From: Candidatus Leptofilum gracile
Lineage (GTDB): Bacteria; Chloroflexota; Anaerolineae; Promineifilales; Promineifilaceae
Assembly (NCBI GenBank): GCA_016713825.1
Contig: JADJOJ010000012.1
Location: 1-64,000 of the forward strand
DNA: 64,000 nucleotides
Reading direction: 5' to 3'
The position numbers were made by a program, and so were the translations under genes. Shown in pieces: positions 7,440 through 17,513 of this stretch (positions are counted from its first letter, which is position 1; each line of letters starts with the position of its first letter). Under the pieces are notes generated by a model that worked only from the letters and a program-made list of their open reading frames with translations, had not been told where the DNA came from and ran no database searches.

Positions 7440-8928
7440 ATGGCTGACGAGTCGAAGACCGAAGAAAAAAAAGAGAACGGCAGAGAAAAGCCGGAACCAA
7501 AAGACAATTTGGTAGAAACGCATCATGTGGTGATGATAAACGGCCGTAAAATCAACTACACCGTCACCACCGGCACCATCGTCCTCAAAGAAGAAACCGA
7601 AAAAGAAGGCAAGGCGGAGGGCCACAAACCCAAAGCTGAGATTTTCTTTGTCGCCTACACCCGCGATGGCATTAAAGAGCAGAAAAAACGCCCCGTCACC
7701 TTTTCCTTCAACGGTGGCCCCGGCTCCTCATCCGTCTGGCTGCATTTGGGCGTACTCGGCCCCCGCCGCATTGTCACCGATGAAGAGGGCAACCTGATGC
7801 CGCCACCGTACGAACTGGTCGAAAACGAATTCTCTATTTTGGACAAAACCGATCTGGTGTTCATCGATCCGGTGAGCACCGGCTACAGCCGCGCCGTGGA
7901 GGGGAAAAGCCGCGCGATTTTCATGGGTTTAAGAAAGATATTGAGTACGTGGGCGATTTTATTCGGCTGTACTGTTCAAGATACGGCCGTTGGACCTCCC
8001 CAAATTCCTCGCTGGCGAAAGCTACGGCACCACCCGCGCCGCCGGGTTGTCTGGCTACCTGCAAGAGCGGCACGGCATGTACCTCAACGGCATCATGCTC
8101 ATCTCCGTCGTGCTCAACTTCCAAACGATTCGCTTCCCCGTGGGCAACGATTTGCCCTACATTTTGTACCTGCCCACCATGGCCGCCACCGCCTGGTACC
8201 ACAACAAGCTAGACGCCAAGCTCCAGGCCAGCCTGGAAGAGACCATCGCCGAAGTGCGCCAATTTGCCCTGACGGAATACACCCTGGCCCTCATGCAGGG
8301 CGCAGCGCTGCCCGAAAAAGAGAAGGTCAAAATCGAGAAGAAGCTGGCTCGCTACCTCGGTGTTTCGTTGGATTATGTAAAGCGTTCTAACCTGCGCGTG
8401 CAATATTTCCGCTTTTGCAAAGAGCTGCTGCGCGACCAGCACCGCACCGTCGGTCGGCTGGACAGTCGCTTTTTGGGCATCGATCGGGATGCGGCGGGCG
8501 AACATTTTGAGTACGACCCCAGCTACGCCGTCATTCAAGGCCCGTACACCGCCACCTTCAACGATTACGTGCGCCAGGAGCTCAAGTTTGAGAGCGATCT
8601 GCCCTACGAAATTCTCACCGGCAAGGTGTGGCCCTGGAACTACGAACCGCACATGAACGAATTTGCCAATGTCGCCGAAACGCTGCGCAAGGCGATGACC
8701 ATCAATCCGTACCTGAAGGTGTATGTGGCCAACGGCTACTACGACATGGCCACGCCATTCCTGGCCACGGAGTACACCTTCAACCATCTGGACATTGATT
8801 CCACGCTGCTGGACAACGTGACGATGCATTACTACGAAGCGGGGCACATGATGTACGCTCACCTGCCGTCGTTAATGCAGATGAAGTTGGATATGGATCG
8901 GTTTTTGGAAACGGCCGTTCCCGCCTAA
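7440..8928 (+). CDS. Serine carboxypeptidase-like peptidase (family S10)
   Basis: An N-terminal charged segment precedes VTFSFNGGPGSSSVWLH, the oxyanion region of S10 enzymes. The nucleophile Ser sits in GESYGTT (about residue 195), the Asp in NGYYDMATP and the His in YEAGHMMY, so the triad is complete. S10 enzymes remove C-terminal residues and usually work in acidic or extracellular compartments, yet no signal peptide is visible here. Two frame changes near 7920 and 7995, both repaired by adding a base, split the gene; the true protein has about 495 residues. It is followed by a family-B hairpin. Confidence 0.85.
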
Positions 8929-8941
8929 CCCAACTCCATCC

Positions 8942-9035
8942 AACCTGACAGGTTTCCACACCACCATCAAAGCAAGCTCACTTTGCCTGGCAATCAGCCT
9001 TGTTGATGGAAATATTGCGTAAACCTGTCAGGTTT
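8942..9035. repeat. Palindromic repeat, family B (AACCTGACAGGTTT)
   Basis: AACCTGACAGGTTT (8942-8955) and AAACCTGTCAGGTTT (9021-9035) border a partly self-complementary 65-bp centre. Each end is itself a palindrome. The element fills the gap before the MttB-family gene and excludes start codons upstream of 9066. Other copies lie at 12844-13220 and 43938-43991. Confidence 0.85.
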
Positions 9036-9065
9036 TTAATACCCGATTACCCCGGAGACAACCCA

Positions 9066-10574
9066 ATGGCCCGAAAACGCAAACGCAGCGGTCCCAGCCC
9101 GCATGGTCCCAATCCCGAAAAAGTCGCCAAAATCACCCAGCCCAAATGGACCCTGCCCCCCTACGAAATCGCCACCACCGAACAGATCCAGCTGCTCCAC
9201 GACAAATCGATGCAAATTCTGGAAGAAGGCGGCATCGCTTTCTACGATGACGAATCGGTGCGGATTTTAGAAGCCAACCACGTGAAAGTGGTGGACCAAA
9301 TCGCCTACTTCGACCGGGCGCAGGTGATGGAATGGCTGGCCAAAGCGCCCTCCCAGTTCATCTGGTCTGGCCGCAACCCTGAGCACAATGTAGTGGTTGG
9401 CGGCGACAACGTCGTTTTTGCCCCCGTGGCAGGCCCGCCCTTTGTGCGCGACATGGATCGGGGCCGCCGCGATGGCAGCCTGGCCGATTTGCAAAACTTC
9501 ATCAAGCTCAGCCAGCTTTCCCCCTACCTGCACAGCCTCGGTGCCGAAACGGTGGTGCCGTCAGACATTCCCATCGCCTACCGCCACCTGGAAACGATGT
9601 ACGCCCTGCTGGCCTACGGCGATAAACCCGTCATGGGCATTTACCACACCGGCCCCATCTCGGCCGATGCAGTGAAAATGGCCGAAATTGTGCACGGCGC
9701 AGAAACGCTGCGGCAGAATCACTTTTTGCACGGCGTGGTCAACGTCAGCAGCCCGCGCCGGTTGGACGACCGGATGCTGGGCTTGCTCATCGAGTTTGCC
9801 CGCCACAACCAGATCATCGACGTAACCCCGTTCATCCTCTCCGGGGCGATGGGGCCGGTTTCGATTTTGGGCACTGTGGCCCAGCTCAATGCGGAAGCGC
9901 TGGCGGGCATTGTGTTTACACAGATGGTCAATCCGGGCAATCCGTGCATTTACGGCTCCTTCCAGGCAGTGCTGGATTTGCAGAGCGGCGCCCCCGTCTT
10001 TGGCGCGCCAGAGAGCCAGCTGGCGCTGTACCTCAGCGCCCAACTGGCGCGCATGTACAATTTGCCCTTCCGGGCGGCGGGCGCGTACGCCAGCTCCAAA
10101 ATCATCGATGCCCAGGGCGCGTACGAGAGCGTGATGTCGATGTACCCGTCGCTGCTGGTACGGCCGAATTTCATCCTGCACGCGGCGGGCTGGCTAGAAG
10201 GCGGGCTGACGGCAGGCTACGAAAAATTCGTGCTCGATTGTGAACTGCTGGGCATGTATTACCGCTATCTGCAAAACGTAAGCTGGGACGATGACGAATG
10301 GGCGCTGGACGCCATCATCAACGAAGTGCCGCCGGGTGGGCATCACCTGGGCAGCAGCCACACCATGCGCCATTACCGCACCGCCTTTTACCGGGCCAAT
10401 CTGTTCGACTACGATTCGGCCGAAGCGTGGGAAGCCAGGGGCAGCATCGATTCGATGCAGCGGGCCAACACCAAATACAAGCAGCTGCTGCGCCAGTACG
10501 AGCAGCCCAAATTGGATACGGCCACCGACGACGCTCTGCGCGACTTCATCGAGCGGCGCAAATTAGAGTTGTAA
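9066..10574 (+). CDS. MttB-superfamily (trimethylamine methyltransferase-like) protein without pyrrolysine
   Basis: The 502-residue protein matches the MttB TIM-barrel family along its length, for example IQLLHDKSMQILEEGGIAF near the start, VNPGNPCIYGSF in the middle and GGHHLGSSHTMRHYR near the end. True MttB reads an internal amber codon as pyrrolysine; this frame has no TAG and runs uninterrupted. It therefore belongs to the non-Pyl branch, whose characterised members demethylate glycine betaine and other quaternary amines to a corrinoid protein. A GGAGA site supports the ATG at 9066. The corrinoid partner is not adjacent; the nearest candidates are at 47.6 and 52.7 kb. Confidence 0.85.
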   Translation: MARKRKRSGPSPHGPNPEKVAKITQPKWTLPPYEIATTEQIQLLHDKSMQILEEGGIAFYDDESVRILEANHVKVVDQIAYFDRAQVMEWLAKAPSQFIWSGRNPEHNVVVGGDNVVFAPVAGPPFVRDMDRGRRDGSLADLQNFIKLSQLSPYLHSLGAETVVPSDIPIAYRHLETMYALLAYGDKPVMGIYHTGPISADAVKMAEIVHGAETLRQNHFLHGVVNVSSPRRLDDRMLGLLIEFARHNQIIDVTPFILSGAMGPVSILGTVAQLNAEALAGIVFTQMVNPGNPCIYGSFQAVLDLQSGAPVFGAPESQLALYLSAQLARMYNLPFRAAGAYASSKIIDAQGAYESVMSMYPSLLVRPNFILHAAGWLEGGLTAGYEKFVLDCELLGMYYRYLQNVSWDDDEWALDAIINEVPPGGHHLGSSHTMRHYRTAFYRANLFDYDSAEAWEARGSIDSMQRANTKYKQLLRQYEQPKLDTATDDALRDFIERRKLEL

Positions 10575-10584
10575 AAGCATCTAC

Positions 10585-10647
10585 GGGTGCCAGGCACCGG
10601 CAGAACGGCCTTGCTTGAGAAAATATTTTTGCCGGTGCCTGGCACCC
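10585..10647. repeat. REP hairpin, family A
   Basis: GGGTGCCAGGCACCGGCA pairs with TGCCGGTGCCTGGCACCC (10630-10647) to form a perfect 18-bp stem over a 27-base loop. It lies between two genes of the same direction and may act as a terminator or RNA stabiliser. Confidence 0.85.
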
Positions 10648-10660
10648 TCAACGAGATTCC

Positions 10661-11930
10661 ATGAACCCAATCGAACAAACCGTACTCGACAACCTAGATT
10701 TTGATGCCCTGTTGCAAGCGCTGGACCGGCTGGTGCAGATTCCCAGTTTGGATGGCTCACCAGAAGAGCGCACGGTGCAGGAAGAAACGGCCGTTCTCAT
10801 GCAATCCCTCGGCCTCAACGTAGAAACCTGGGAGATCGACTTCCGCCACACTCACCCAGCACCCGGCTTACACCGCTGAAGTGGCCCGCAGCGCCGGGCT
10901 GGGCGTGCTGGGCAGCTACGGCCAGGGGCACGGCCCCACGCTTATCCTTAACGGCCACACCGACGTGGTGCCCGCGGGTGAGCTAGAGCGCTGGCATTAT
11001 CCACCCTGGCGCGCCACCTACAATCCCGCCGACGGCAACGTCTATGGCCGGGGCGCCCTGGACATGAAGGGTGGCCTTTGCTGCGGCCTCTTTGCCGTTA
11101 AAGCGATTATCGACGCCGGGGTGCAGCTGAAGGGGCGCGTCCACGTCCAGGCGGTGATTGGCGAGGAAGATGGCGGGGCGGGCACGTTAGCGGCCGTTTT
11201 GCATGGCCCCCAGGCAGACGCGGCCATCATCATGGAACCGACCGAACTGATGATTGCCCCGGCTCAGGCAGGGGCCTACAACTTCCGCATCACCATCCCC
11301 GGCAAAGCCGCCCACGGCGCGATGCGCTTCGAGGGCGTTGATCCGCTGGAGAAGTTTTTGCTTGTTTACCAGGCGATTCTCGCTTTGGAAAAAGCCCGCA
11401 ACGCCGACGCGGCGCATCCGCTGTTTGCCAATTATCCGGTGCCCTACCCGATTTGCGTAGGCAAAATTCAGGGCGGCGTTTGGGCCTCCACCGTGGCGGA
11501 AACGCTGACGTTTGAGGGTCGTTACGGCGTAAAAATTGGCGAAGATCCGGCGGCGGCGAAGCAAGCATTTGAGGCGTGGGTGCAAACGGCCGTTCAACAC
11601 GACCCCTGGCTGCGCGAAAACCCACCGGTCATCGAATGGTGGGGGGCGCAGTTTGATCCGGCGGAGATTGGGGTGGAGGAGCGGGTGGTGGTGGAAACGG
11701 CCGTTTCCTACCAACAAATCACCGGCCAACCTCCCAAAATCCAGGGGATGCCCTACGGGGCCGACATGCGGCTGCTGGTCAACGTCGGCGGTATTCCCAC
11801 CCTCATGTTTGGCCCCGGCGACGTGCGCAAAGCCCACCAGCCGGACGAGCACGTCCCCCTGGCCGACCTTAAAATTTGCGCCCAAACCCTCGCCCTCACC
11901 ATCCTCCGCTTCTGCCAAATCGCCGACTAA
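10661..11930 (+). CDS. M20-family metallopeptidase (ArgE/DapE/ACY1-like)
   Basis: The metal site motifs LNGHTDVVP, GRGALDMKGG and GEEDGGAGT match di-zinc M20 deacylases such as acetylornithine deacetylase and succinyl-diaminopimelate desuccinylase. The dimerisation domain follows, then a final block with the GPGDVRKAHQPDEHV His. The frame changes once near 10865, between residues about 68 and 72. The rest is intact, giving about 422 residues. ArgE, DapE and acyl-amino-acid amidohydrolases cannot be separated by sequence reading alone, and no biosynthetic neighbours help. Confidence 0.85.
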
Positions 11931-11939
11931 ACCCGCTAG

Positions 11940-12001
11940 GTGCCAGGCACAAGGCAGAACGACCTGGGTCATTGCAAATCTGACCGCCTTGTGCCTGGCA
12001 C
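11940..12001. repeat. REP hairpin, family A
   Basis: GTGCCAGGCACAAGGC and GCCTTGTGCCTGGCAC (11986-12001) form a perfect 16-bp stem after the M20 stop codon. It is separated by about 40 bases from the MerR-type promoter. Confidence 0.85.
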
Positions 12002-12038
12002 TTTGAAAATCGCTTTTCCCCCAATTCCCCAAATCCCC

Positions 12039-12069
12039 TTGACATTGACGTTACGTCATACCTTATCAT
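12039..12069 (+). promoter_or_regulatory. MerR-type promoter with 19-bp spacer and operator dyad
   Basis: TTGACA (12039-12044) and TATCAT (12064-12069) are separated by 19 bp, the elongated spacing typical of MerR-family promoters. The spacer holds the dyad TGACGT-T-ACGTCA (12046-12058). The regulator gene starts 28 bases downstream, so autoregulation by DNA distortion is likely. Confidence 0.75.
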
Positions 12070-12096
12070 ACTACCAGATTCGTTTTGGAGAGGCGC

Positions 12097-12843
12097 ATGT
12101 ACACGATTAAACAGTTAGCCGACCTGGCCAACGTGAGCCGCCGGACGCTGCGGTATTACGACCAGATTGATTTGCTGAAGCCAACGGCCGTTGCCGACAA
12201 CAACTACCGGTATTATGACCAAACGGCCGTACTGCGCCTGCAACAAATTCGCTTCTACCAGGAACTGGAGTTTAGCCTGGATGAGATTCGGCAAATGCTA
12301 GACAAGCCCGATTTTGACGCCCTGCAATCGCTGCACACCCAAAAAGAAGCGCTCCAGCAGCAGGTCGCCCGGCTCAACCAGCTCATTCAAACAATCGACA
12401 ACACCATTTTGCACATGGAAGGAAAATTAGAGATGGACAACAAAGATTTATTCGCAGGCTTTGATGAAGCCAAACAAAAGGCGTACGCTGAAGAAGCCGA
12501 ACGCCGCTGGGATCCCAAGCTGGTGCGAGATTCAAACCAGCGCTGGAACCAGCTCAGCAAAGAGCAGCAAAATGGGATCATGCAGGAGGGCAACCAAATC
12601 TACCTGGACATGATCGCCCAACTGGGAAATTCGCCGGAAAGCGACGACGTTCAGGCGATTGTGGCCCGCTGGCACCAGCACATCCGCCACTTTTACGAAC
12701 CGAATTCCGCTACCCTGCGCGGCCTGGGGCAAGGCTACGCCACCGACCCCGCCTTCCGCGCCACCTTCGAGGCGATGCATCCCGATTTGCCCGACTTTTT
12801 GCAGGTGGCGATTACCGTTTACTGCGATAAAAATGAGCACTAA
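12097..12843 (+). CDS. TipA-like MerR-family regulator with TipAS domain
   Basis: Residues 1-70 form a MerR winged helix (YTIKQLADLANVSRRTLRYY) and a coiled coil follows (about 75-110). The last 130 residues match the TipAS antibiotic-recognition domain (NQRWNQLSKEQQNGIMQEGN, then RWHQHIRHFYE and GLGQGYATDPAF). TipA-type proteins activate multidrug-resistance genes on binding thiopeptides or other hydrophobic drugs. The ATG at 12097 follows GGAGAGG, and the MerR-type promoter lies just upstream. The protein is 248 residues and intact. No transporter is next to it, so the only visible target is its own promoter. Confidence 0.88.
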   Translation: MYTIKQLADLANVSRRTLRYYDQIDLLKPTAVADNNYRYYDQTAVLRLQQIRFYQELEFSLDEIRQMLDKPDFDALQSLHTQKEALQQQVARLNQLIQTIDNTILHMEGKLEMDNKDLFAGFDEAKQKAYAEEAERRWDPKLVRDSNQRWNQLSKEQQNGIMQEGNQIYLDMIAQLGNSPESDDVQAIVARWHQHIRHFYEPNSATLRGLGQGYATDPAFRATFEAMHPDLPDFLQVAITVYCDKNEH

Positions 12844-13220
12844 AACCTGACAGGTTTACGACCAACTTGGTCAGACCAAAGCCTGGTTAAACAAACCTAG
12901 CTGAAAGACAGGGTAGGGGTGCACGCGGTTGAACAACCTAGCTGAAAGACCAACGCCTAGTGAAACCTGTCAGGTATACGAACAACCTGGTCAGAACCAG
13001 TAGAACACCGGTCAGACCAGGCCTAGCGAAACCTGACAGGTTTACGACCAACTTGGTCAGACCAACGCCTGGTTGAACAAAACTAGCTGAAAGACCAACG
13101 CCTAGCGAAACCTGTCAGGTATACAAACAACCTGGTCAGAGGAACGCCCCGCGAAACCTGACAGGTTTATGACCCGCACGCGTTTCACCAGCTGAAAGAC
13201 AAGCCAGCGACCTGTCAGGT
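12844..13220. repeat. Cluster of family-B palindromic repeats
   Basis: Six palindromic cores (CTGACAGG or CTGTCAGG) occur near 12848, 12966, 13030, 13113, 13159 and 13210, with recurring spacers such as 'aacctggtcaga' and 'agctgaaagacc'. The unit of about 180 bp is repeated roughly twice, with decay toward the 3' end. No reading frame of interest is present. Confidence 0.8.
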
Positions 13221-13555
13221 AGACACGGAGACGAGCCCAGGAAACCGGCCAGGGGGAGGACCGGGCGGCCCTGGCGCGGGCGGGGGGGGGGGGGGGGAGG
13301 ACCTTCGTCCCGGCGGATGAAATTGTGGCCAAATCGGGCTTTTTTGCTGAACTGAACCCCGCTTGACCTAAACAAATTTTTTGGAAAATTTCACTCTTCT
13401 TTGATGGGAAAATTAGAACAGGTGCGCTAATTTGTTAGAGGTTACATTAAAATTTGCCTAAATTCAGGACGAATTTACAATCCAGACCGTCTGTCGCGCG
13501 TAGAGATACATGCGTAACGACGCAGAAACAGATATTTTAAGTTTGAAGATTTTTA
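13221..13555. other. Gene-free stretch with a 16-G run
   Basis: Low-complexity G-rich sequence leads into 16 consecutive G residues (13282-13297), followed by AT-rich sequence without convincing frames, RNA genes or promoters. The G run resembles the one at 1226-1240 and may be an assembly artefact. Confidence 0.5.
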
Positions 13556-13590
13556 ATGTAGGCGGTGGTTCCAAGCAACACCGCCTACAT
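13556..13590 (+). promoter_or_regulatory. 12-bp hairpin just upstream of the 13612 gene
   Basis: ATGTAGGCGGTG and CACCGCCTACAT form a perfect stem with an 11-base loop, ending 21 bases before the ATG. It lacks a U tract, so a leader structure, operator or small repeat is more likely than a terminator. Confidence 0.45.
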
Positions 13591-13611
13591 TGCTGTTTAT
13601 GGAGCAAACAC

Positions 13612-14159
13612 ATGACAACCCGCACAATATTTTCCCGCTGGCTGGGTTTAGAAAAACCAAAGTCAGCCCAAACCAACCTGACGATTCATACCCCAACAGG
13701 CATTATTCCGGCGAAGCCGCAGCAGGCCGCCCTGATTCCCCAGAAACCCAATCCCATCATCATTCCCCAGCATCCTGAAGAATCTAAGGTCAAGACAGAC
13801 ACGCTTTCCAACTTTTTGCAGATCGGCCGCTTGTATCATCCGCTGTGCCGCAATGCGTTTGTAGAGAAGGTGCAGCTTGGCTACTACGCTTACGAGCAGC
13901 GTGAAGAGTGGCGCACCTGCGCCCTGGCGGCCGCCTATGCCGGTGCCTTTGGCCCCAATCGATCGAACGCCCCGATTTTTCTTACAGTATGGCGATTTGG
14001 CGGCTGAGCCAGCGCGTGGGCTACAACATCGGCGAACGCCAGGTGGTTGGCCCCACCGGCCGCCACAACAACCTGGCCGACGAAATGATTAAGCTAGTAG
14101 ACGACAACCTGTGGACGCGCGCTGGCGTGGCCGAGTGGGTGGCGAGCCTGGGCTTTTGA
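13612..14159 (+). CDS. Hypothetical protein of about 180 residues, frameshifted
   Basis: A GGAG site precedes the ATG at 13612. The N-terminal third is Pro/Gln-rich and unstructured. The central part (YHPLCRNAFVEKVQLGYYAY) and the C-terminal part (RVGYNIGERQVVGPTGRHNN then WTRAGVAEWVASLGF) look like a folded domain. One frame change near 13970 joins the two. I do not recognise the family. There is no signal peptide or membrane segment, and neighbours give no clue. Confidence 0.5.
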
Positions 14160-14565
14160 TGAATTGTGAATCCTGAATTGAGAATTGTGAATGGTTAACT
14201 GCTTCACAATTCGCAAAAAAGAATTCACAATTCACACTTTCACAGCAGTTTGGCGACGAGGGCTGTTCACTGGTTTGGTGGCTAGGGCCAATGCCTGCGC
14301 TGTTGTTCCCGAGGAAATATTTGTAAAAGAGGCTGTTATTGTGCCAGAGTAGATCGCTCTGGTACTGCTGCACGCTGCTGACAAACGGCCGTTCCCCACC
14401 CCCATCCGCCACAAAGGACAAAAATCACCAGAAAGAAATGAAAAAATGTGAAACAAGCAGCGAGCGAAGCATGTTATACTATGCAAGCGACGTTCTGTTT
14501 GCCCACGGAACCCACATTTTTAGCCACAATCTGTGCGCCTTGCACATTGCCAACTAGAAAAGAAT
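14160..14565. other. Gene-free stretch with an inverted repeat
   Basis: Positions 14160-14240 hold words such as 'gaattgtgaat' facing 'attcacaattcac', an imperfect hairpin. The rest has short frames on the minus strand that I cannot support as genes. A possible -10 box (TATACT, 14473-14478) has no gene close behind it. Confidence 0.4.
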
Positions 14566-14689
14566 GGCTCTTTGGGAATTCGCGGGGTTTTACCACAATG
14601 AGGCGTGAAACGTGATACGTGACCAAAGGTAGATCCCGTTTCATGCGTCACGTTCCACGGCAAGCCCCATGAAACCCTGAAGACCCAAA
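14566..14689. repeat. Foldback repeat, family F, with family-E insert
   Basis: The ends read GGCTCTTTGGGAATT and TGAAACCCTGAAGACCCAAA. They enclose 'gaggcgtgaaacgtgatacg' words and their complements. The same ends in opposite orientation occur at 32962-33084. Confidence 0.7.
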
Positions 14690-14714
14690 ATAATAAGCAA
14701 AAAAGGGAGAGATC

Positions 14715-17421
14715 ATGAGTAAACTGCATGAACTATTTGAACTGGGTCAGTCGGTCTGGTACGACAATATCAGCCGCGCCTTGCTGGAATCGGGCGAAAT
14801 GCAAGCCCTGATTGACGACGGCGTGGTGGGGGTGACTTCCAACCCCTCTATTTTTGAAAAAGCAATCGCCAAAAGCAGCGATTACGATGGTGCCATCCGC
14901 CAACTGGCCCAGGCCGGCAAAGCCACCAACGATATTTACGAAGCGATGGCCCTGGAAGATATTGGCGCTGCCGCCGATCTGTTCCGGCCGGTGTACGACA
15001 AGACGGGTGGCGTGGATGGTTACATTAGCCTGGAAGTAAGCCCCACGCTGGCCCGCGACACCGAAGGCACCATTGCCGAGGCGCGTCGCCTGTTTGCCAC
15101 GCTGAACCGTCCCAACATCATGATCAAAGTGCCTGCCACCCCAGAGGGTATCCCGGCCATCGAAACGTTGATTGCCGACGGGATCAACATCAACGTGACG
15201 CTCATTTTTGCCTTGAGCAGCTACGAGGATGTGATGAATGCGTACATTTCGGGGCTGGAAAAGCGGCTGGCGGCCGGGCAGCCGATCGACAATATTAGCT
15301 CGGTCGCTTCCTTTTTTGTGAGCCGGGTGGATTCGGCCGTGGATAAAGCCCTGGAGGCCAAAGGCAACACGGAGCTGCAAGGCAAGATTGCCATTGCCAA
15401 CGCCAAGGTGGCGTATGCCCGCTTCCAGCAGGTGTTTGGCAATGCTCGCTGGCACGCCTTGGCAGAAAATGGGGCGCGGGTGCAACGGCCGTTGTGGGCC
15501 AGCACCAGCACCAAAAATCCCAACTACCCAAGCACGCTCTACGTCGATACGCTCATCGGGCCAGATACGGTCAACACCGTGCCGCCAGAAACGGTTGTGG
15601 CCTTCAAAGAGCACGGCACAGTGGCCATCACCCTCAGCGAGGGGTGGAAGATGCCGCTGGGCAGCTGGGCGCCCTGGCCAATTTGGGCATTCGCCTGGAC
15701 GAAATTACCGAGCAGCTTCAGGTGGCTGGGGTCGATTCTTTCGCCAAAGCGTTTGAATCGCTGATGGAGAGTATCGACGGTAAGCGCCAGGCCATTTTGG
15801 CAGAAACCGACGGGTTTTCTGCCAGTTTAGGCGACAGGCAAAGTTCCGTAGCGGCGGCCGAGGCAGAGCTGGTAAAAAAAAAGCTAGTTGAACGCATCTG
15901 GCAGCACGATTACACCGTCTGGCAGCCAGACCCAACCGAAATTACAAACCGGCTGGGCTGGCTGCACACTCCCCAGACAATGGCCTCTGAGGTGGAGCGC
16001 CTGAATCAATTTGTGGCCGAGGTGAAGGCGGCTGGTTTTACTGAGGTGATGCTGCTGGGCATGGGGGGCTCTAGCCTGGCGCCGGAACTGTTTGCCCGGG
16101 TGTTTGGCACGGCCGTTTCTGGCCTGCTCCTGCGCGTTTTGGACAGTACGGATGCAACGGCCGTTAAAAATTATGCCGAAACGGCCGATCTGCCCCACAC
16201 CCTCTTCATCGTCTCCACCAAATCGGGTGGCACCGTCGAAACCTTCTCCTTCTTCAAATATTTCTACAACCGCGTCGCTGACCTGGTAGGCGCAGACAAA
16301 GCTGGCCAGCAGTTTGTAGCCATCACCGATCCGGGCAGTGGCCTGGTGAAAACGGCCAACAAATACAACTTCCGCGCCATTTTTGAAAATGATCCCAACA
16401 TTGGCGGACGTTACTCGGTGATTTCTTTCTTTGGGCTGCTGCCCGCGGCGCTGGTGGGTGTGGATGTGGCGCTGCTGCTAGAGCGGGCACAGGCGGCAAC
16501 GCAAACGCCCACGGCTGCCCGGTTAGGCGCGATTTTGGGCACGCTGGCCCAACATGGCCGCGACAAGGTGACGCTGCTCACCTCAGCGCAGCTTGCCAGC
16601 TTTGGCGACTGGGTGGAGCAGCTCATTGCCGAAAGTACAGGCAAAATGGCAAAGGCATCCTGCCAGTGGTGGGCGAGCCCCTATATCAACCAAACGCTTA
16701 TGGCGACGACCGGCTGTTTGTGCATTTGCGGCTGGCGGGGGATGACAGTTTGGATACGGCCGTAACCCAACTCCAAGCCGCCGGTCAGCCAGTGATTCGT
16801 TTTGATTTGCAAGATTTGTACGATGTGGGCGGGCAGTTCTTTATTTGGGAATTGGCAACGGCCGTTGCCGGGCACATTCTGGGCATTCAGCCGTTTGACC
16901 AACCAAACGTGGAATCGGCCAAGGTGCTGGCGCGTAAAATGGTGGCCACCTACCAGGAAACGGGCCAACTGCCCCAGCTAGACAGCGCCGAACCCACCGC
17001 CGCCAACCTGCAAGCGTTCATCGCCCAGGCCAAACCGGGGGATTACATCTCCATCCATGCCTACGTGCCGCCCACGCCAGCAACGGATGCGCTGCTACAA
17101 GATTTGCGCACCCAGCTTTTGGCGCAAACCCAGTGCGCCACCACAGTGGGCTACGGGCCGCGCTTTTTGCACTCCACCGGCCAGCTGCACAAGGGGGACG
17201 GCGGCAACGGCCTCTTTATCCAGTTCACCTCCGACCCGGTGGCGGATGTGGCCATCCCCGACGAGGCGGGCCAAGCGGCCAGCGGCATGAGTTTTGGTTT
17301 GCTCAAACAGTCGCAGGCGCTGGGGGATGCCCAGGCGCTGCTGGATGAAAACCGTCGGCTGATTCGCTTTGAGTTGGGAACGGCCGTTGACGAGAAGCTG
17401 CGTCAATTATTCGTTGAGTAG
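14715..17421 (+). CDS. tal-pgi: Bifunctional transaldolase / glucose-6-phosphate isomerase fusion
   Basis: Residues 1 to about 340 are transaldolase, with GVTSNPSIFEKAI near the start and the Schiff-base Lys in NIMIKVPAT. The remaining 550 residues are a phosphoglucose isomerase with MLLGMGGSSLAPEL and STKSGGTVET. The fusion would interconvert sugar phosphates of the pentose phosphate pathway and glycolysis in the cytosol. Frame changes near 15650 and 16650, both in the direction of a 1-base loss, split it into three pieces; together they give about 900 residues, normal for this fusion. AGGGAGAG supports the start. zwf follows, so glucose-6-phosphate handling is grouped. Confidence 0.9.
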
Positions 17422-17424
17422 GCG

Positions 17425-17497
17425 GTAATTGGGTAATTGGGTAATTTTGTAATTGGTTGCATCGTCTAATAACTCAATTACAAATTACCCAATTACG
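17425..17497. repeat. TAATTGGGTAATT repeat array (family D)
   Basis: 'ggtaattgggtaattgggtaatt' type words face 'taactcaattacaaattacc' words between the tal-pgi stop and the zwf ribosome binding site, forming an imperfect hairpin. Confidence 0.8.
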
Positions 17498-17513
17498 TTC
17501 CAAAGGAAATCGG

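Noticed and set aside
9066..10574. Pyrrolysine-containing MttB
   Set aside because: The frame has no internal TAG, and no pyl genes are visible. It fits the non-Pyl branch.
10661..11930. Two adjacent peptidase genes
   Set aside because: The short first frame is the normal N-terminus of the M20 protein, and one frame change joins them.
12844..13220. CRISPR array or satellite
   Set aside because: Alternating palindrome orientation and repeated rather than unique spacers fit a REP-type cluster.
14089..14486. Small secreted protein on the minus strand
   Set aside because: Two overlapping frames run through inverted repeats, and I saw no ribosome site or family motif.
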